The position numbers and the translations under genes are program-made. A DNA stretch of 64,000 bases from Desulfobaculum xiamenense (GTDB taxonomy: Bacteria > Desulfobacterota > Desulfovibrionia > Desulfovibrionales > Desulfovibrionaceae): contig NZ_JAATJA010000003.1 of assembly GCF_011927665.1 (NCBI RefSeq), positions 1 to 64,000 of the forward strand, read 5' to 3'. The stretch's first letter is position 1; each line of letters begins with the position of its first letter. Of this stretch, positions 16,448-24,829 are shown in pieces. Under the pieces are notes generated by a model. It was not told the DNA's origin. It saw only the letters and a list, made by a program, of their open reading frames with translations, and did no database searches.

Positions 16448-16968
16448 CAGAACGCCTCCAACAGCAGCGTTTCCAGCGGCTGGCGCGAACTCGCGCCCGG
16501 ATGTGCCGGATGGCCAATGGCGAGAAAGGCCATCAGCTCGTAGCGCTCCCCAGACAGGGACAGCGCGTCGAGCACCTGATCCGCCTGATTGACGATCTCG
16601 CCCAGCCACACGCCGCCAAGTCCGATGGAATGCGTGGCCAGCAGCATGTTTTGGATGCAGGCCCCTGCGGTCTGATGATCCTTCAGCGGAGAATACATGG
16701 CGTCGCGATCGAGAAACACGCCCACCAGCAGCCCGCAGGCCTCGACGACGGCCCCGTACTTCGTACACCCGGCCAGCGCATGGACGCGCGCATCACCGGG
16801 CCACAGGCACAGAAAGCGCCACGGCTGGTTGTTGAGACCACTCGGCGCGAAGCGCCCCGCCTCGACGATGGTCAGCGCATCTTCACGCGTCACAGGCTCG
16901 CCCGTAAAGCGGCGCACACTACGGCGCTCGCGGATGGCCTGCAGCACAACGTTGTCCCTCTCAGTCAT
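16447..16968 (-). CDS. Nitroreductase-family flavoprotein
   Basis: 173 aa. An FMN-binding start, AIRERRSVRRFTGEPV, is followed by APSGLNNQPWRFL and the C-terminal ELMAFLAIGHPA, the three usual signatures of NAD(P)H:FMN nitroreductase-fold proteins. The natural substrate is unknown. The ATG at 16968 has GGAGG at ideal spacing; longer open frame upstream has no start support. It is the first gene of the operon running to comF. No clear promoter could be placed in the 459-bp spacer. Confidence 0.88.
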   Translation of the reverse strand: MTERDNVVLQAIRERRSVRRFTGEPVTREDALTIVEAGRFAPSGLNNQPWRFLCLWPGDARVHALAGCTKYGAVVEACGLLVGVFLDRDAMYSPLKDHQTAGACIQNMLLATHSIGLGGVWLGEIVNQADQVLDALSLSGERYELMAFLAIGHPAHPGASSRQPLETLLLEAF

Positions 16969-17427
16969 GATTCCTCCGCCCCTGTTCGAATATCCGGCAT
17001 GGGGCGACCAGACTTTGACCGAAGAACCGCATCTTGTCCAGAGCATCATCTTTGTCCATACAAGCGATTGCGCAGGCAACGAGACTCGTCGAGGAAGCAA
17101 CGACAACGCACAAGTAAAGCCATAGCGAATTTTCCGCATGATATATGCGTCATCCACCCGACAGCTCGTCCGCCGCGCCACAGGTTTACAGACGTCGAAC
17201 CGCACACGGCCCCAGCATGATCGGCATAACATATCGCGACTCACCCATCGGTCATACGGCTTGCATGACCACGCTACATGGCAAACGGACATCGCACCCC
17301 CGAAAATGCTCCGCACACCCCGCTGCGACGCGCACCATGACTGCGCACAATGGCACGAGCGCACACCGGGCAACGCAATCAGCCGCATCCGCTTGAACTC
17401 CCGCCCGAGGCGCGGTATGCCCCGGAC
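16969..17427. other. Divergent intergenic region, no gene recognised
   Basis: 459 bp between divergent genes. It is less GC-rich than its surroundings, with stretches such as CATGATATATGCG, and must hold the nitroreductase-operon promoter and one for the TPR gene. I could not pick a confident -35/-10 pair on either strand. Open frames inside lack ribosome sites. Confidence 0.4.
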
Positions 17428-19803
17428 ATGAGCGCGCACACTTCACTTCTTCCGGACAACGGCCCCGCACTGGACCGCCGCGACCTCATCTCCTTCGAGC
17501 ACCTGCTGCAAAAGGAAATCGCCGCGTTCCTCCCCTTCACGTCCTACAGCCTCTTCTTCCCGCGCAGCCTCGACGGCGGCGGCGCGTGGGAAGGCCTGCG
17601 TAGCGGCATGGCCGTGCATCTGCCAGAGGAGGAAAAGGTCTTCCTCCCGCTGGTGCTGGACGAACGCATGCTCGGCGTCTTCGCCGCGCGCGGCGTGAAG
17701 ATCGAGGATTCGCCCTCGCTGGCCAGCTCCCTTGCCGCCATGGCAGGCATGTGCATGCAGAAGCTCCAGCTCTACAAGGCCAGCATCACCGACCCGCTGA
17801 CCGGGCTGGCCAACGCGGCGCACTTCCTGCGCACCCTTGGCGACGAAGTTTCGGCCCTACGCGACTGCATGGTTCCCGGCTCCGGCTCCTGCATGCGCGG
17901 CGACAGCTCCGGGCCCGCAGGCGGCTTCTGCGTCATGCACATCCTGCTCGCGGACATGCATCGCTGGCAGGACCGCTACGGCTACGCCTTCGGTGACCGC
18001 GCCATCGCGGCTGCGGCCAGCGTGGTCTCGAAGGCCCTGCCCGAGGACGCGCTCGCCGCTCGCCTGTCCGACGATTCCCTCGCCGTGCTGTGGCCGGGTG
18101 CCGCCGCCGACGCGGGACGCAAGCTGGCCAACCGCCTCGCCGCACGGCTGGAGACCTTCACCATCACGGACACGGTCCTCGATCAGGAGCTTGCGCTGTC
18201 GGCACTGGTGGGCGTGGTCCACTACCCCGTGGACATGACCGACCGCGCCCTGCACCAGCCCGTGCGCGAACAGGCCGGAGCCCTCACGGCCAAGGCCACA
18301 CGCGCCGCCCAGCGCGCCCTGCGCGGCAAGGCCCTCGGCTTCGGGCAAATCGTGCAGGAAGGCGGACGTGTTCGCGAGGTGCTGCCCCTCAACCGCCTGA
18401 CCATCAACCTCGGGCGCAACGTGGGCGCTGCCGAAGGTCAGCGCTTCCTCGTGTGGTCCGACGACCACGGCGGCGGGCCGGACACCGCGCCCATGTGTAA
18501 GGGCGAAGTGCTACTCATGGAAATCCGCCCGGATTCCGCGCTGGCCGACATCATGCACCTCTCCGACCCGGCGTGGACCATCGCCGCCGGGGACAGGCTG
18601 ACCCTCGCGCCGGAGGCGGAATGCGCACGCTTCGCCCGCGCGGACGACGGTCCCCACCGCGATATGCTCACCGGGCAGCTCCTCTACGCCGACTTTCAGG
18701 AGGCCTTCGCCAGCGCACGCGACGGTCTCGAACGCTTCTCCCTCGTCCTCGTCCGGCTCCCCGACCAGAATGGCGACGACGCACAGGTCCGCACCGAGGC
18801 CCACCTGCGCGACGTATCCGCCACCTGCGCGTCCGTCTTCGGCCCGCGTGCCGTAGGCGGCCGCTTCAGCATCGGTAGCGTCATCTGGTTCCTGCCCGAC
18901 ATCACGGGGCGCAAGGCCGCCTCGCTATGCCGCGCCGTGCGCAAGCGTCTGGAACGCTCTATCGACACGCCGCCCGCCTTCGGCGTGGCCACCTTCCCGT
19001 ATCTCACCTTCTCGCGCGCGGACACGCTGGACAACGTGCGCAAAGCGCTCGACTACGCCCAACTGCTCCCCGCGCCGAGCATCGCGCTCACGGATTCCGT
19101 GGCGCTCAACATTAGCGCAGACAGAATGTTCGCGCAGGGCCGGCTCTACGACGCCATCGAGGAATACAAGCTGTCCCTGCTGGCGGACCGCACCAACGCC
19201 GTGGCCCGCAACTCGCTTGGCATCTGCCTCGCCCGCGCGGGCGAGCTGTCGCAGGCCAAGCGCCAGTTCCGCACCGTGTTCACCAACGACCCCACGGACC
19301 TCTTCGCGCACTACAATTACGGCTACGCCTGCCAGAAGATGAAACAGTACGACGACGCCCGCGACGCCTACGAGCAGTGCCTGCGCCTCGACCCGAAGCA
19401 CATCTTCAGCCATGTCCGCCTCGGCGAGCTGCTCCAGCGCGAAGGCCGCTTCGACGACGCCCGCGAGCGCTACACCCGCGCCGCCGCCATCCGGGGTGGC
19501 GAAGGCCTGACCCGTCGCTACCTCGCCCGCCTCGCCCTTGCGCAGGGCCGTGCCGACGAGGCCCGCGAGCACCTGCATCAGGCCCTCATCCACGACCCCA
19601 AGGACGCCGTATCCCTGCACCTCATGGCGCGGCTGTACCTCGACAACGGCGAAGATCCGCAGGTGGCCGAATCCCTCGCCCGCCAGTCCGCCGCCCTCGT
19701 GCCGCAGCAGCCCGCCTTCTGGAAGGAACTGGCCCGCGCACTCACGGCGCAGGGCCGCACCGAAGAGGCGCACGAAGCCCTCGCCCGCGCCGAAGCGCTC
19801 TAG
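17428..19803 (+). CDS. Large TPR protein with degenerate GGDEF-like domains
   Basis: About 791 aa, no membrane segment. An N-terminal region of about 110 residues leads into a GGDEF-type linker DPLTGLANAAHFL, but the active loop has become ARLSDDSLAVLWP in place of RxGGDEF. A second, more diverged copy (DMLTGQLLYADFQEAF to VGGRFSIGSVIWFLP) follows. The last about 230 residues are TPR repeats (YDAIEEYKLSLLADRTNAVA and later units). Cyclase activity is therefore unlikely; a c-di-GMP-independent scaffold is more plausible. The ATG at 17428 was chosen because the ATG at 17350 lacks a ribosome site, but neither is strong. A good terminator follows. Confidence 0.72.
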   Translation: MSAHTSLLPDNGPALDRRDLISFEHLLQKEIAAFLPFTSYSLFFPRSLDGGGAWEGLRSGMAVHLPEEEKVFLPLVLDERMLGVFAARGVKIEDSPSLASSLAAMAGMCMQKLQLYKASITDPLTGLANAAHFLRTLGDEVSALRDCMVPGSGSCMRGDSSGPAGGFCVMHILLADMHRWQDRYGYAFGDRAIAAAASVVSKALPEDALAARLSDDSLAVLWPGAAADAGRKLANRLAARLETFTITDTVLDQELALSALVGVVHYPVDMTDRALHQPVREQAGALTAKATRAAQRALRGKALGFGQIVQEGGRVREVLPLNRLTINLGRNVGAAEGQRFLVWSDDHGGGPDTAPMCKGEVLLMEIRPDSALADIMHLSDPAWTIAAGDRLTLAPEAECARFARADDGPHRDMLTGQLLYADFQEAFASARDGLERFSLVLVRLPDQNGDDAQVRTEAHLRDVSATCASVFGPRAVGGRFSIGSVIWFLPDITGRKAASLCRAVRKRLERSIDTPPAFGVATFPYLTFSRADTLDNVRKALDYAQLLPAPSIALTDSVALNISADRMFAQGRLYDAIEEYKLSLLADRTNAVARNSLGICLARAGELSQAKRQFRTVFTNDPTDLFAHYNYGYACQKMKQYDDARDAYEQCLRLDPKHIFSHVRLGELLQREGRFDDARERYTRAAAIRGGEGLTRRYLARLALAQGRADEAREHLHQALIHDPKDAVSLHLMARLYLDNGEDPQVAESLARQSAALVPQQPAFWKELARALTAQGRTEEAHEALARAEAL

Positions 19804-19823
19804 CCATCCGTCATCGCACAATA

Positions 19824-19859
19824 AAAAACGCCGGAAGGGGCAACCCTTCCGGCGTTTTT
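19824..19859. terminator. Bidirectional terminator between convergent genes
   Basis: AAAAACGCCGGAAGGG/CCCTTCCGGCGTTTTT with a 4-nt loop. A and T runs on both flanks serve the TPR gene on + and the radical-SAM gene on -. Confidence 0.88.
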
Positions 19860-19893
19860 CATTTCAATGTCCGATGCGGCGACGCGGACGGGA

Positions 19894-22569
19894 CTAGTCC
19901 TGCGGCGCGTCCATCCACTGGTGGAGCTTACGCAGGACGAAACGGTCCTGCGTGAGGCCGGGCAGCACCTCCAGCACCAGCTTGAGGGGGTTCACGTACT
20001 TCACGCTCCAGTCGAAGCGGATAGCCACGGCGGACTCGCCCTCGGCCGCGCTTCGTGCCACGCAGCGCCGGATGTCCACGGTACGCGGGCCCTTCTTGGT
20101 GTCCCGCGTCCAGAGGATTTCCGTGCGCTCCATGGCCTCGGCCCAGCGGGCAATCCACTGCGGCGCATCGTCGGCGAGGAAGCACAGTTCGTAGTCCTCC
20201 GCCGCGGCCTGCTGCGTCTTGCCGGTCAGGGGCAGAGTTTCGATGCGCACGAGGTCGAAGCCGATGGGCAGCTCGCGCGACAGACAGCGGGCCAGTTCGT
20301 CCATGGGCATGTTCTCGCGCAGAACGAGGTTGAACCATTCGGATTCGCTCTCCACGCCCACGGGCAGCGCCATGCCGAAGGACATGCGCGGCAGCGGGTG
20401 GAAGCCTGCGGAGAAGCTGACGGGAACGCGCGCGCGACGCAGCACGCGCTCCAGCATGAGCTGCATCTCCACCTGACTGATGAAGCGGGCCAGCCCCTTC
20501 TTGGCATGCCAGATGCGGTAGTTGACAGCCTTGTCCGCCAGCTTGCCGATGGACGGCGGCATGGGGCGTCCGCGCCGGACCTCCTTTTCGGGGGTCTCGG
20601 GGACTTCGGCGGCGGCCTCTGTCACCGCGCCGTCGGCAATGTCCTCCACACGCAGATCGGCGGTGGTGGCGTGGGCGTTGGCCTCCTCGGTGGCATCGCT
20701 CTGGTCGCGCTGGGAGAAGACCACGCGGGGACGGATTTCGACCTCGGCCGACTGGCGGACAAGTTCCGAGGTCCGGCCGTCGTGGTTACACACGCCGCAA
20801 TTCCGGCAGACATGATAACGGCAATCCGGGGTCAGACGGCCTTCGAGGGCGCGTCTGCGCTCGGTGGCGAGATACTCCTTGCGCACGCCGGGGTGCAGGT
20901 GATCCCACGGCAGGGGCGCATCCACGTCACGCGCGGCGAGAAAGTCCATGGGGTCCAGACCTTCCTCGGCCATGGCCTCCATCCACTTGTCGAGATCGAG
21001 ATGGTCGGTCCAACTGGTGAACAGCGCGCCCTTGGCGTAGGCGCGTTCCACCACGGGAGCCAGCCGCCTGTCGCCGCGCGAGAAGACGCCTTCGAGGAAG
21101 CTCATCTGCGGCATATGCCAGCGCAGCTTGAGGCGCTTGTAGGGAGCCATGGCCTTGCGCAGGTAGTCCACGCGCTCGCGCACCTCGTCCATGGTGAGCT
21201 GGCGCTCCCACTGGAAGGGGGTGTGCGGCTTGGGCACGAAGGGCGACACGGCGGCGGTGACCTGCAGGCGCTTCACGTCGCGCCCGGCGCAGTCGCGCAC
21301 CTTGAGGCAGAGATCGACGATGGCGTCGAGGTCCTCGAAGGTCTCGGTGGGCAGGCCGAGCATGAAGTACAGCTTCACCTGCTGCCAGCCGCGGTCGAAG
21401 AGCTTGCGCACGTGGGTCACGAGGCCTTCCTCGGTGATGCCCTTGTTAATGACGTCGCGCAGGCGCTGGCTTCCGGCCTCGGGCGCAATGGTCGCGCCGG
21501 TGCGGCGGATGGAGGACATAAGCTCCATGATCCGCTCGCTCACGGAGCCGACACGCAGCGACGGCAGGGAGATGGACACCTGCTCGCGGCGGCAGCGGCT
21601 GAAGCTCTGCTCGAAAAGATGTTCGAGGGCGGAATAGTCGCCCGTGGACAGGGACAGGAAGGACAGGTCCTCGTAGCCCGTGGCAGCCAGACCATCGGCG
21701 ATGAGGCTGTCGAGGGTGTGCGGGTCACGCTCGCGGGCGGGACGATAGATCATGCCCGCCTGACAGAAACGGCAGCCGCGCGTGCAGCCTCGAGCGATCT
21801 CCACGGCCAGCCGGTCATGGACGGGCTGGGCGAAGGGCACGATGTGACGCACCGGGAAGGGGGTGTCCTCCATGCTGGCCACGATGGCCTTCTCCACAAA
21901 GGGATAGTCCTCGTACAGCGGGCGGGGTGCCTCCGTGCCGCCGGGGCTGTTGAAGAACGCCGGGACGTACACGCCGGGCAGGCTGCGCAGATCCTCCAGC
22001 AGTTCGCGGCGCGACTTGCCCGTGCGCTTGGCCTCGGCCACGCGTTCGAGCAGGCGCATCTGCACGTCCTCGCCGTCGCCCAGAATCATGCAATCGATGA
22101 ACGGCGCGATCGGCTCGGAATTGAAGGTGCAGCCGCCGCCAGCCAGCACCAGCGGAGCGCTGCCGAGGGGCAGGTCCAACCGATCCTCGGCCCGCAGCGC
22201 AATGCCGCCAAGATCCATCATGTACAGGATGTTGGTGAAGCACAGCTCGTGCGTGACGTGAAAGCCCACCACGTCCATGGCGGACAGCGGCGTGTCGGAT
22301 TCAAGGGTGCACAGCGCCTCGCCGCGTTCGCGCAACAGCGCGGCAACCTCGTCGCCGGGGGCGAATACACGCTCGGCCCAGAAGTCCTCGCGCTCGTTTA
22401 TGATTCCGTAGAGGATCTTCTGCCCGAGGTAGGACATGCCCACTTCGTAGAGGTCCGGAAAGGCCAGCGCCATCCGCACGCAAACCGCGCCGGGGTCCTT
22501 GTGCACGCTTCCGGGCTCGGTTCCCAGATAGCGGCTGGGGCCTTCAAAAAGCGGGAGTAAAGCTCGCAT
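19894..22569 (-). CDS. Fused radical-SAM protein (TIGR03960) and DUF2344 (TIGR03936)
   Basis: 891 aa. The N-terminal part looks like a B12-binding-type domain without clear cobalamin ligands. The radical-SAM core has RGCTRGCRFCQAG near residue 265, which binds the 4Fe-4S cluster that cleaves S-adenosylmethionine, and STGDYSALEHL later. An extra Cys cluster, CRYHVCRNCGVC, lies before the junction. The last about 220 residues, from YRIWHAKKGLARFISQ, are a DUF2344 domain encoded separately in many bacteria. The neighbourhood of these proteins elsewhere often includes ribosomal and RNase E/G genes; the substrate is not known to me. GGAGG precedes the ATG. Confidence 0.9.
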   Translation of the reverse strand: MRALLPLFEGPSRYLGTEPGSVHKDPGAVCVRMALAFPDLYEVGMSYLGQKILYGIINEREDFWAERVFAPGDEVAALLRERGEALCTLESDTPLSAMDVVGFHVTHELCFTNILYMMDLGGIALRAEDRLDLPLGSAPLVLAGGGCTFNSEPIAPFIDCMILGDGEDVQMRLLERVAEAKRTGKSRRELLEDLRSLPGVYVPAFFNSPGGTEAPRPLYEDYPFVEKAIVASMEDTPFPVRHIVPFAQPVHDRLAVEIARGCTRGCRFCQAGMIYRPARERDPHTLDSLIADGLAATGYEDLSFLSLSTGDYSALEHLFEQSFSRCRREQVSISLPSLRVGSVSERIMELMSSIRRTGATIAPEAGSQRLRDVINKGITEEGLVTHVRKLFDRGWQQVKLYFMLGLPTETFEDLDAIVDLCLKVRDCAGRDVKRLQVTAAVSPFVPKPHTPFQWERQLTMDEVRERVDYLRKAMAPYKRLKLRWHMPQMSFLEGVFSRGDRRLAPVVERAYAKGALFTSWTDHLDLDKWMEAMAEEGLDPMDFLAARDVDAPLPWDHLHPGVRKEYLATERRRALEGRLTPDCRYHVCRNCGVCNHDGRTSELVRQSAEVEIRPRVVFSQRDQSDATEEANAHATTADLRVEDIADGAVTEAAAEVPETPEKEVRRGRPMPPSIGKLADKAVNYRIWHAKKGLARFISQVEMQLMLERVLRRARVPVSFSAGFHPLPRMSFGMALPVGVESESEWFNLVLRENMPMDELARCLSRELPIGFDLVRIETLPLTGKTQQAAAEDYELCFLADDAPQWIARWAEAMERTEILWTRDTKKGPRTVDIRRCVARSAAEGESAVAIRFDWSVKYVNPLKLVLEVLPGLTQDRFVLRKLHQWMDAPQD

Positions 22570-22649
22570 CTATGCCTCCGGCGGGCCGCAGCGGACCGCC
22601 TCTGATGATTCCCTGCGCGCGGGACACACGCCAATCCGCGCAACGCATC

Positions 22650-22677
22650 AAAAAAGGGGCGACCCGTAGGCCGCCCC
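22650..22677 (-). terminator. Terminator after the small 119-aa protein gene
   Basis: Minus strand: GGGGCG/CGCCCC stem, 10-nt loop, then TTTTTT. It lies between the stop at 22701 and the radical-SAM gene start. Confidence 0.75.
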
Positions 22678-22700
22678 GGAAAAACGTCGGGCCGGGTCCG

Positions 22701-23060
22701 CTATTTCTTGAACAGCTGGGACAGGTCCGAAATCTTGCCGCCCTTTCCGTCACCCATGCCGCCGAGACCGTGCAGGTCACCGGGGCGAGCGATGGTCAGG
22801 TTCGAGGAAGCCTCAAGGTACTTGGTCTTCAGTTCCTCGGGGCAGTTCTTGTATTCGTAGATGACGTGGTCGAGGGAAATCTCGGCGTCGATGTCGGTGT
22901 CGAAGGGGTAGCCGAAGGGCAGAAGCAGCATCTGCACGCCCTGCTGCGTGGGAACGGACTGCAGGACGGCGGCGTCACGCATGAGGCGAGCTTCGCCATC
23001 GTACTTGCCGATGAGCATTTCGCCGTTGATGAGCTTCACCAGTCGAATGTCGTAAGCCAT
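22701..23060 (-). CDS. Conserved hypothetical protein, possible Sm-like barrel
   Basis: 119 aa. I do not recognise a named family. The first about 60 residues alternate as in a small beta barrel (IRLVKLINGEMLIGKYDGE, then VLQSVPTQQGVQMLLLPFG), reminiscent of Sm/LSm folds. The C-terminus is glycine- and lysine-rich (GLGGMGDGKGGK). It has its own promoter (23094-23122), an AGGAG ribosome site and a terminator, so it is a well-defended single gene. An RNA-binding role is only a guess from fold impression. Confidence 0.65.
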   Translation of the reverse strand: MAYDIRLVKLINGEMLIGKYDGEARLMRDAAVLQSVPTQQGVQMLLLPFGYPFDTDIDAEISLDHVIYEYKNCPEELKTKYLEASSNLTIARPGDLHGLGGMGDGKGGKISDLSQLFKK

Positions 23061-23093
23061 GATGAGGTGTCTCCTTGATCAGAATTCACGTGG

Positions 23094-23122
23094 AACGTAG
23101 GGACTCGCACCAGCCCTGTCAA
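23094..23122 (-). promoter_or_regulatory. Sigma70 promoter of the 119-aa protein gene
   Basis: Minus strand: TTGACA (23117-23122), 17-bp spacer, TACGTT (23094-23099), 34 bp before the ATG at 23060. Confidence 0.65.
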
Positions 23123-23181
23123 GCGCCGCAGCGACGCGCGGCGCGCCCTTCGCCCCAGCCTGCGGGCGACATTGGAGAATC

Positions 23182-23991
23182 TCAGGCGGCCGCCCCGGCC
23201 TTCTCTTCGACGCCGCGCAGAAACTTGCGGATGGTGACGTTCGTGGGGTCAAGCTCCAGCGCCCTGCGCGAGAGCGTCACGGCCTGATCGAAACGCTTAC
23301 CCGCTGCGAACAGGCGCGCCATGCCGAAGAGCATGTTCGGCGTATCGCCGCCCTTCTTCTGCTCGCGCTGGAAATACTCCAGACCGCGCTTCAAGTCCTT
23401 GGTCTTTATCGCGGCGTCGCAGAGCATCTCGCAGGCACGGCGGCCATCGGGGTCGATCTCCAGCGCGCGGCGCAAGTACTCGAAGGACTCCGAATGAAAA
23501 TTCGCGGCCTGAAGGCGCTCGGCAATCATCATGAACAGCGCGTTCTCGTCCACATGCAGGTCCACGGCCTCGCGGAAGGACTGCTGCGCCTCCTGAATCA
23601 TGCCCCGCTCAAGATGGCGGGTTCCGGCGAGCAGCGCGCGGTCCAGCTTGAGCTTGCGCTCGCGCATGGCCTCCATGGCCTCGTTGTCCGCCTCGCCCTG
23701 GATGGTCTTGATAATGGGCACAATGGCGGCGAGGAGCTGCTTCTCCTGCCCTCGCGTCCAGGCAAGGGGCTTGGCGTGCAGGCGCTTGACCGCCTCCAGC
23801 CCGGCGACGTTGCCGACGTTCTCGCGCAAGAGGTTGCCGATGCGCTGCATGTCCACCGAATGGATGGTGTGCTTGAGCATGAGCGTGAGCGCCTCGGCGA
23901 GGGACATGAGGCTTTTTAGTTCCTCACCCTTGCGATACGAAAGGCGGCAGCGATTCAGGTGCTGCTCGACGAGCTTGGCCACATTGGACAT
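23182..23991 (-). CDS. TPR-repeat protein
   Basis: 269 aa, soluble and mostly helical. The C-terminal half contains tetratricopeptide-like units (SESFEYLRRALEIDPDGRRA; FDQAVTLSRRALELDPTNVT). The N-terminal about 120 residues are an unclassified helical domain. The ATG at 23991 was preferred over the ATG six bases earlier because AAAGGG lies 6 nt from it but abuts the other. It is divergent from the cNMP-binding gene. The partner is unknown. Confidence 0.75.
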   Translation of the reverse strand: MSNVAKLVEQHLNRCRLSYRKGEELKSLMSLAEALTLMLKHTIHSVDMQRIGNLLRENVGNVAGLEAVKRLHAKPLAWTRGQEKQLLAAIVPIIKTIQGEADNEAMEAMRERKLKLDRALLAGTRHLERGMIQEAQQSFREAVDLHVDENALFMMIAERLQAANFHSESFEYLRRALEIDPDGRRACEMLCDAAIKTKDLKRGLEYFQREQKKGGDTPNMLFGMARLFAAGKRFDQAVTLSRRALELDPTNVTIRKFLRGVEEKAGAAA

Positions 23992-24198
23992 AGACATCCC
24001 TTTTTGTTCGAGGAATTGCACAGGATGACGCATCGGTTCGCGATGCCACGACGCGCCCACATGTTTCCATAACAATTTTGAAGGAGTTTTTGAAGATTTC
24101 CGATGCACCCCCGCCAATTGGCGAGACCTGTTGCCGTGGCGGCCATTTTCCGGATACACTGGTTCCCTGCGCACATCACACGGGCAAGGGAATCTGCC

Positions 24199-24708
24199 AT
24201 GAAGGAATCTCCGTACCTTGAGGGGCGTCTAGACCTCCTCGACAGCATGAAGAAGATGCAGGCCTTCGCCCCGCTTGGCGACAGGCAGCTCGCCACCATT
24301 CTTTCCCTCAGTAAGATACGCACCTACTCGAAGGGCGAACCCATCATCACGCAGGGTTCCTTCGAAAGCTGGATCTACTTCATCATCAGCGGCAGCGTGC
24401 GCGTAGAGCGCGACGGACGCAAGATCGGCGAACTGCAGGGCAGCGGCGCGGTCTTCGGCGAGATGGGGATCATCGACGGCACCGAGCGCTCGGCCTCTGT
24501 CGTGGCCCACTCGGACGTGATGGTTCTCTGTGTGGACGCGTCATTTCTCGACCGCATGGAAGACGTGGACAGGGCCTCGTGCTACACTCTCTTCTACAAG
24601 CTCTTCGCGACGATTCTCGCGGAACGCCTGCGACAGACCAGTGACGAACTGGCGCAGGCCAAGGAAAAGATGGCCGTCCTGCGCAGGCGCATCGTGGACA
24701 GTCCATGA
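24199..24708 (+). CDS. Cyclic nucleotide-binding domain protein without DNA-binding domain
   Basis: 169 aa. It has a CRP-type cNMP-binding beta roll: GEPIITQGSFESWIYFIISG, then GAVFGEMGIIDGTERSASV in the phosphate-binding cassette position. A C-terminal helix replaces the helix-turn-helix, so it is not a transcription factor by itself. The cassette has GEMG and TERSAS, matching the G-E and R-S/T-A residues that hold the cyclic phosphate. AAGGG precedes the ATG at 24199. The next gene is an MCP, 121 nt downstream on the same strand, which suggests a shared signalling role (inference). Confidence 0.8.
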   Translation: MKESPYLEGRLDLLDSMKKMQAFAPLGDRQLATILSLSKIRTYSKGEPIITQGSFESWIYFIISGSVRVERDGRKIGELQGSGAVFGEMGIIDGTERSASVVAHSDVMVLCVDASFLDRMEDVDRASCYTLFYKLFATILAERLRQTSDELAQAKEKMAVLRRRIVDSP

Positions 24709-24829
24709 TGCATCATGGCTAAAACGGCCTGCCCGCATTGCCTTTCACAGCAATTGCGGATAGCTCTGAACGAGGCTTCATACAGCGCCACAAAACCACC
24801 CCAACCTGCGCAACACGGGAGAACCGATC

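Noticed and set aside
19867-22560. 897-codon plus-strand frame opposite the radical-SAM gene
   Set aside because: It is the mirror of a gene with an intact CxxxCxxC motif; it lacks a ribosome site and overlaps a terminator.
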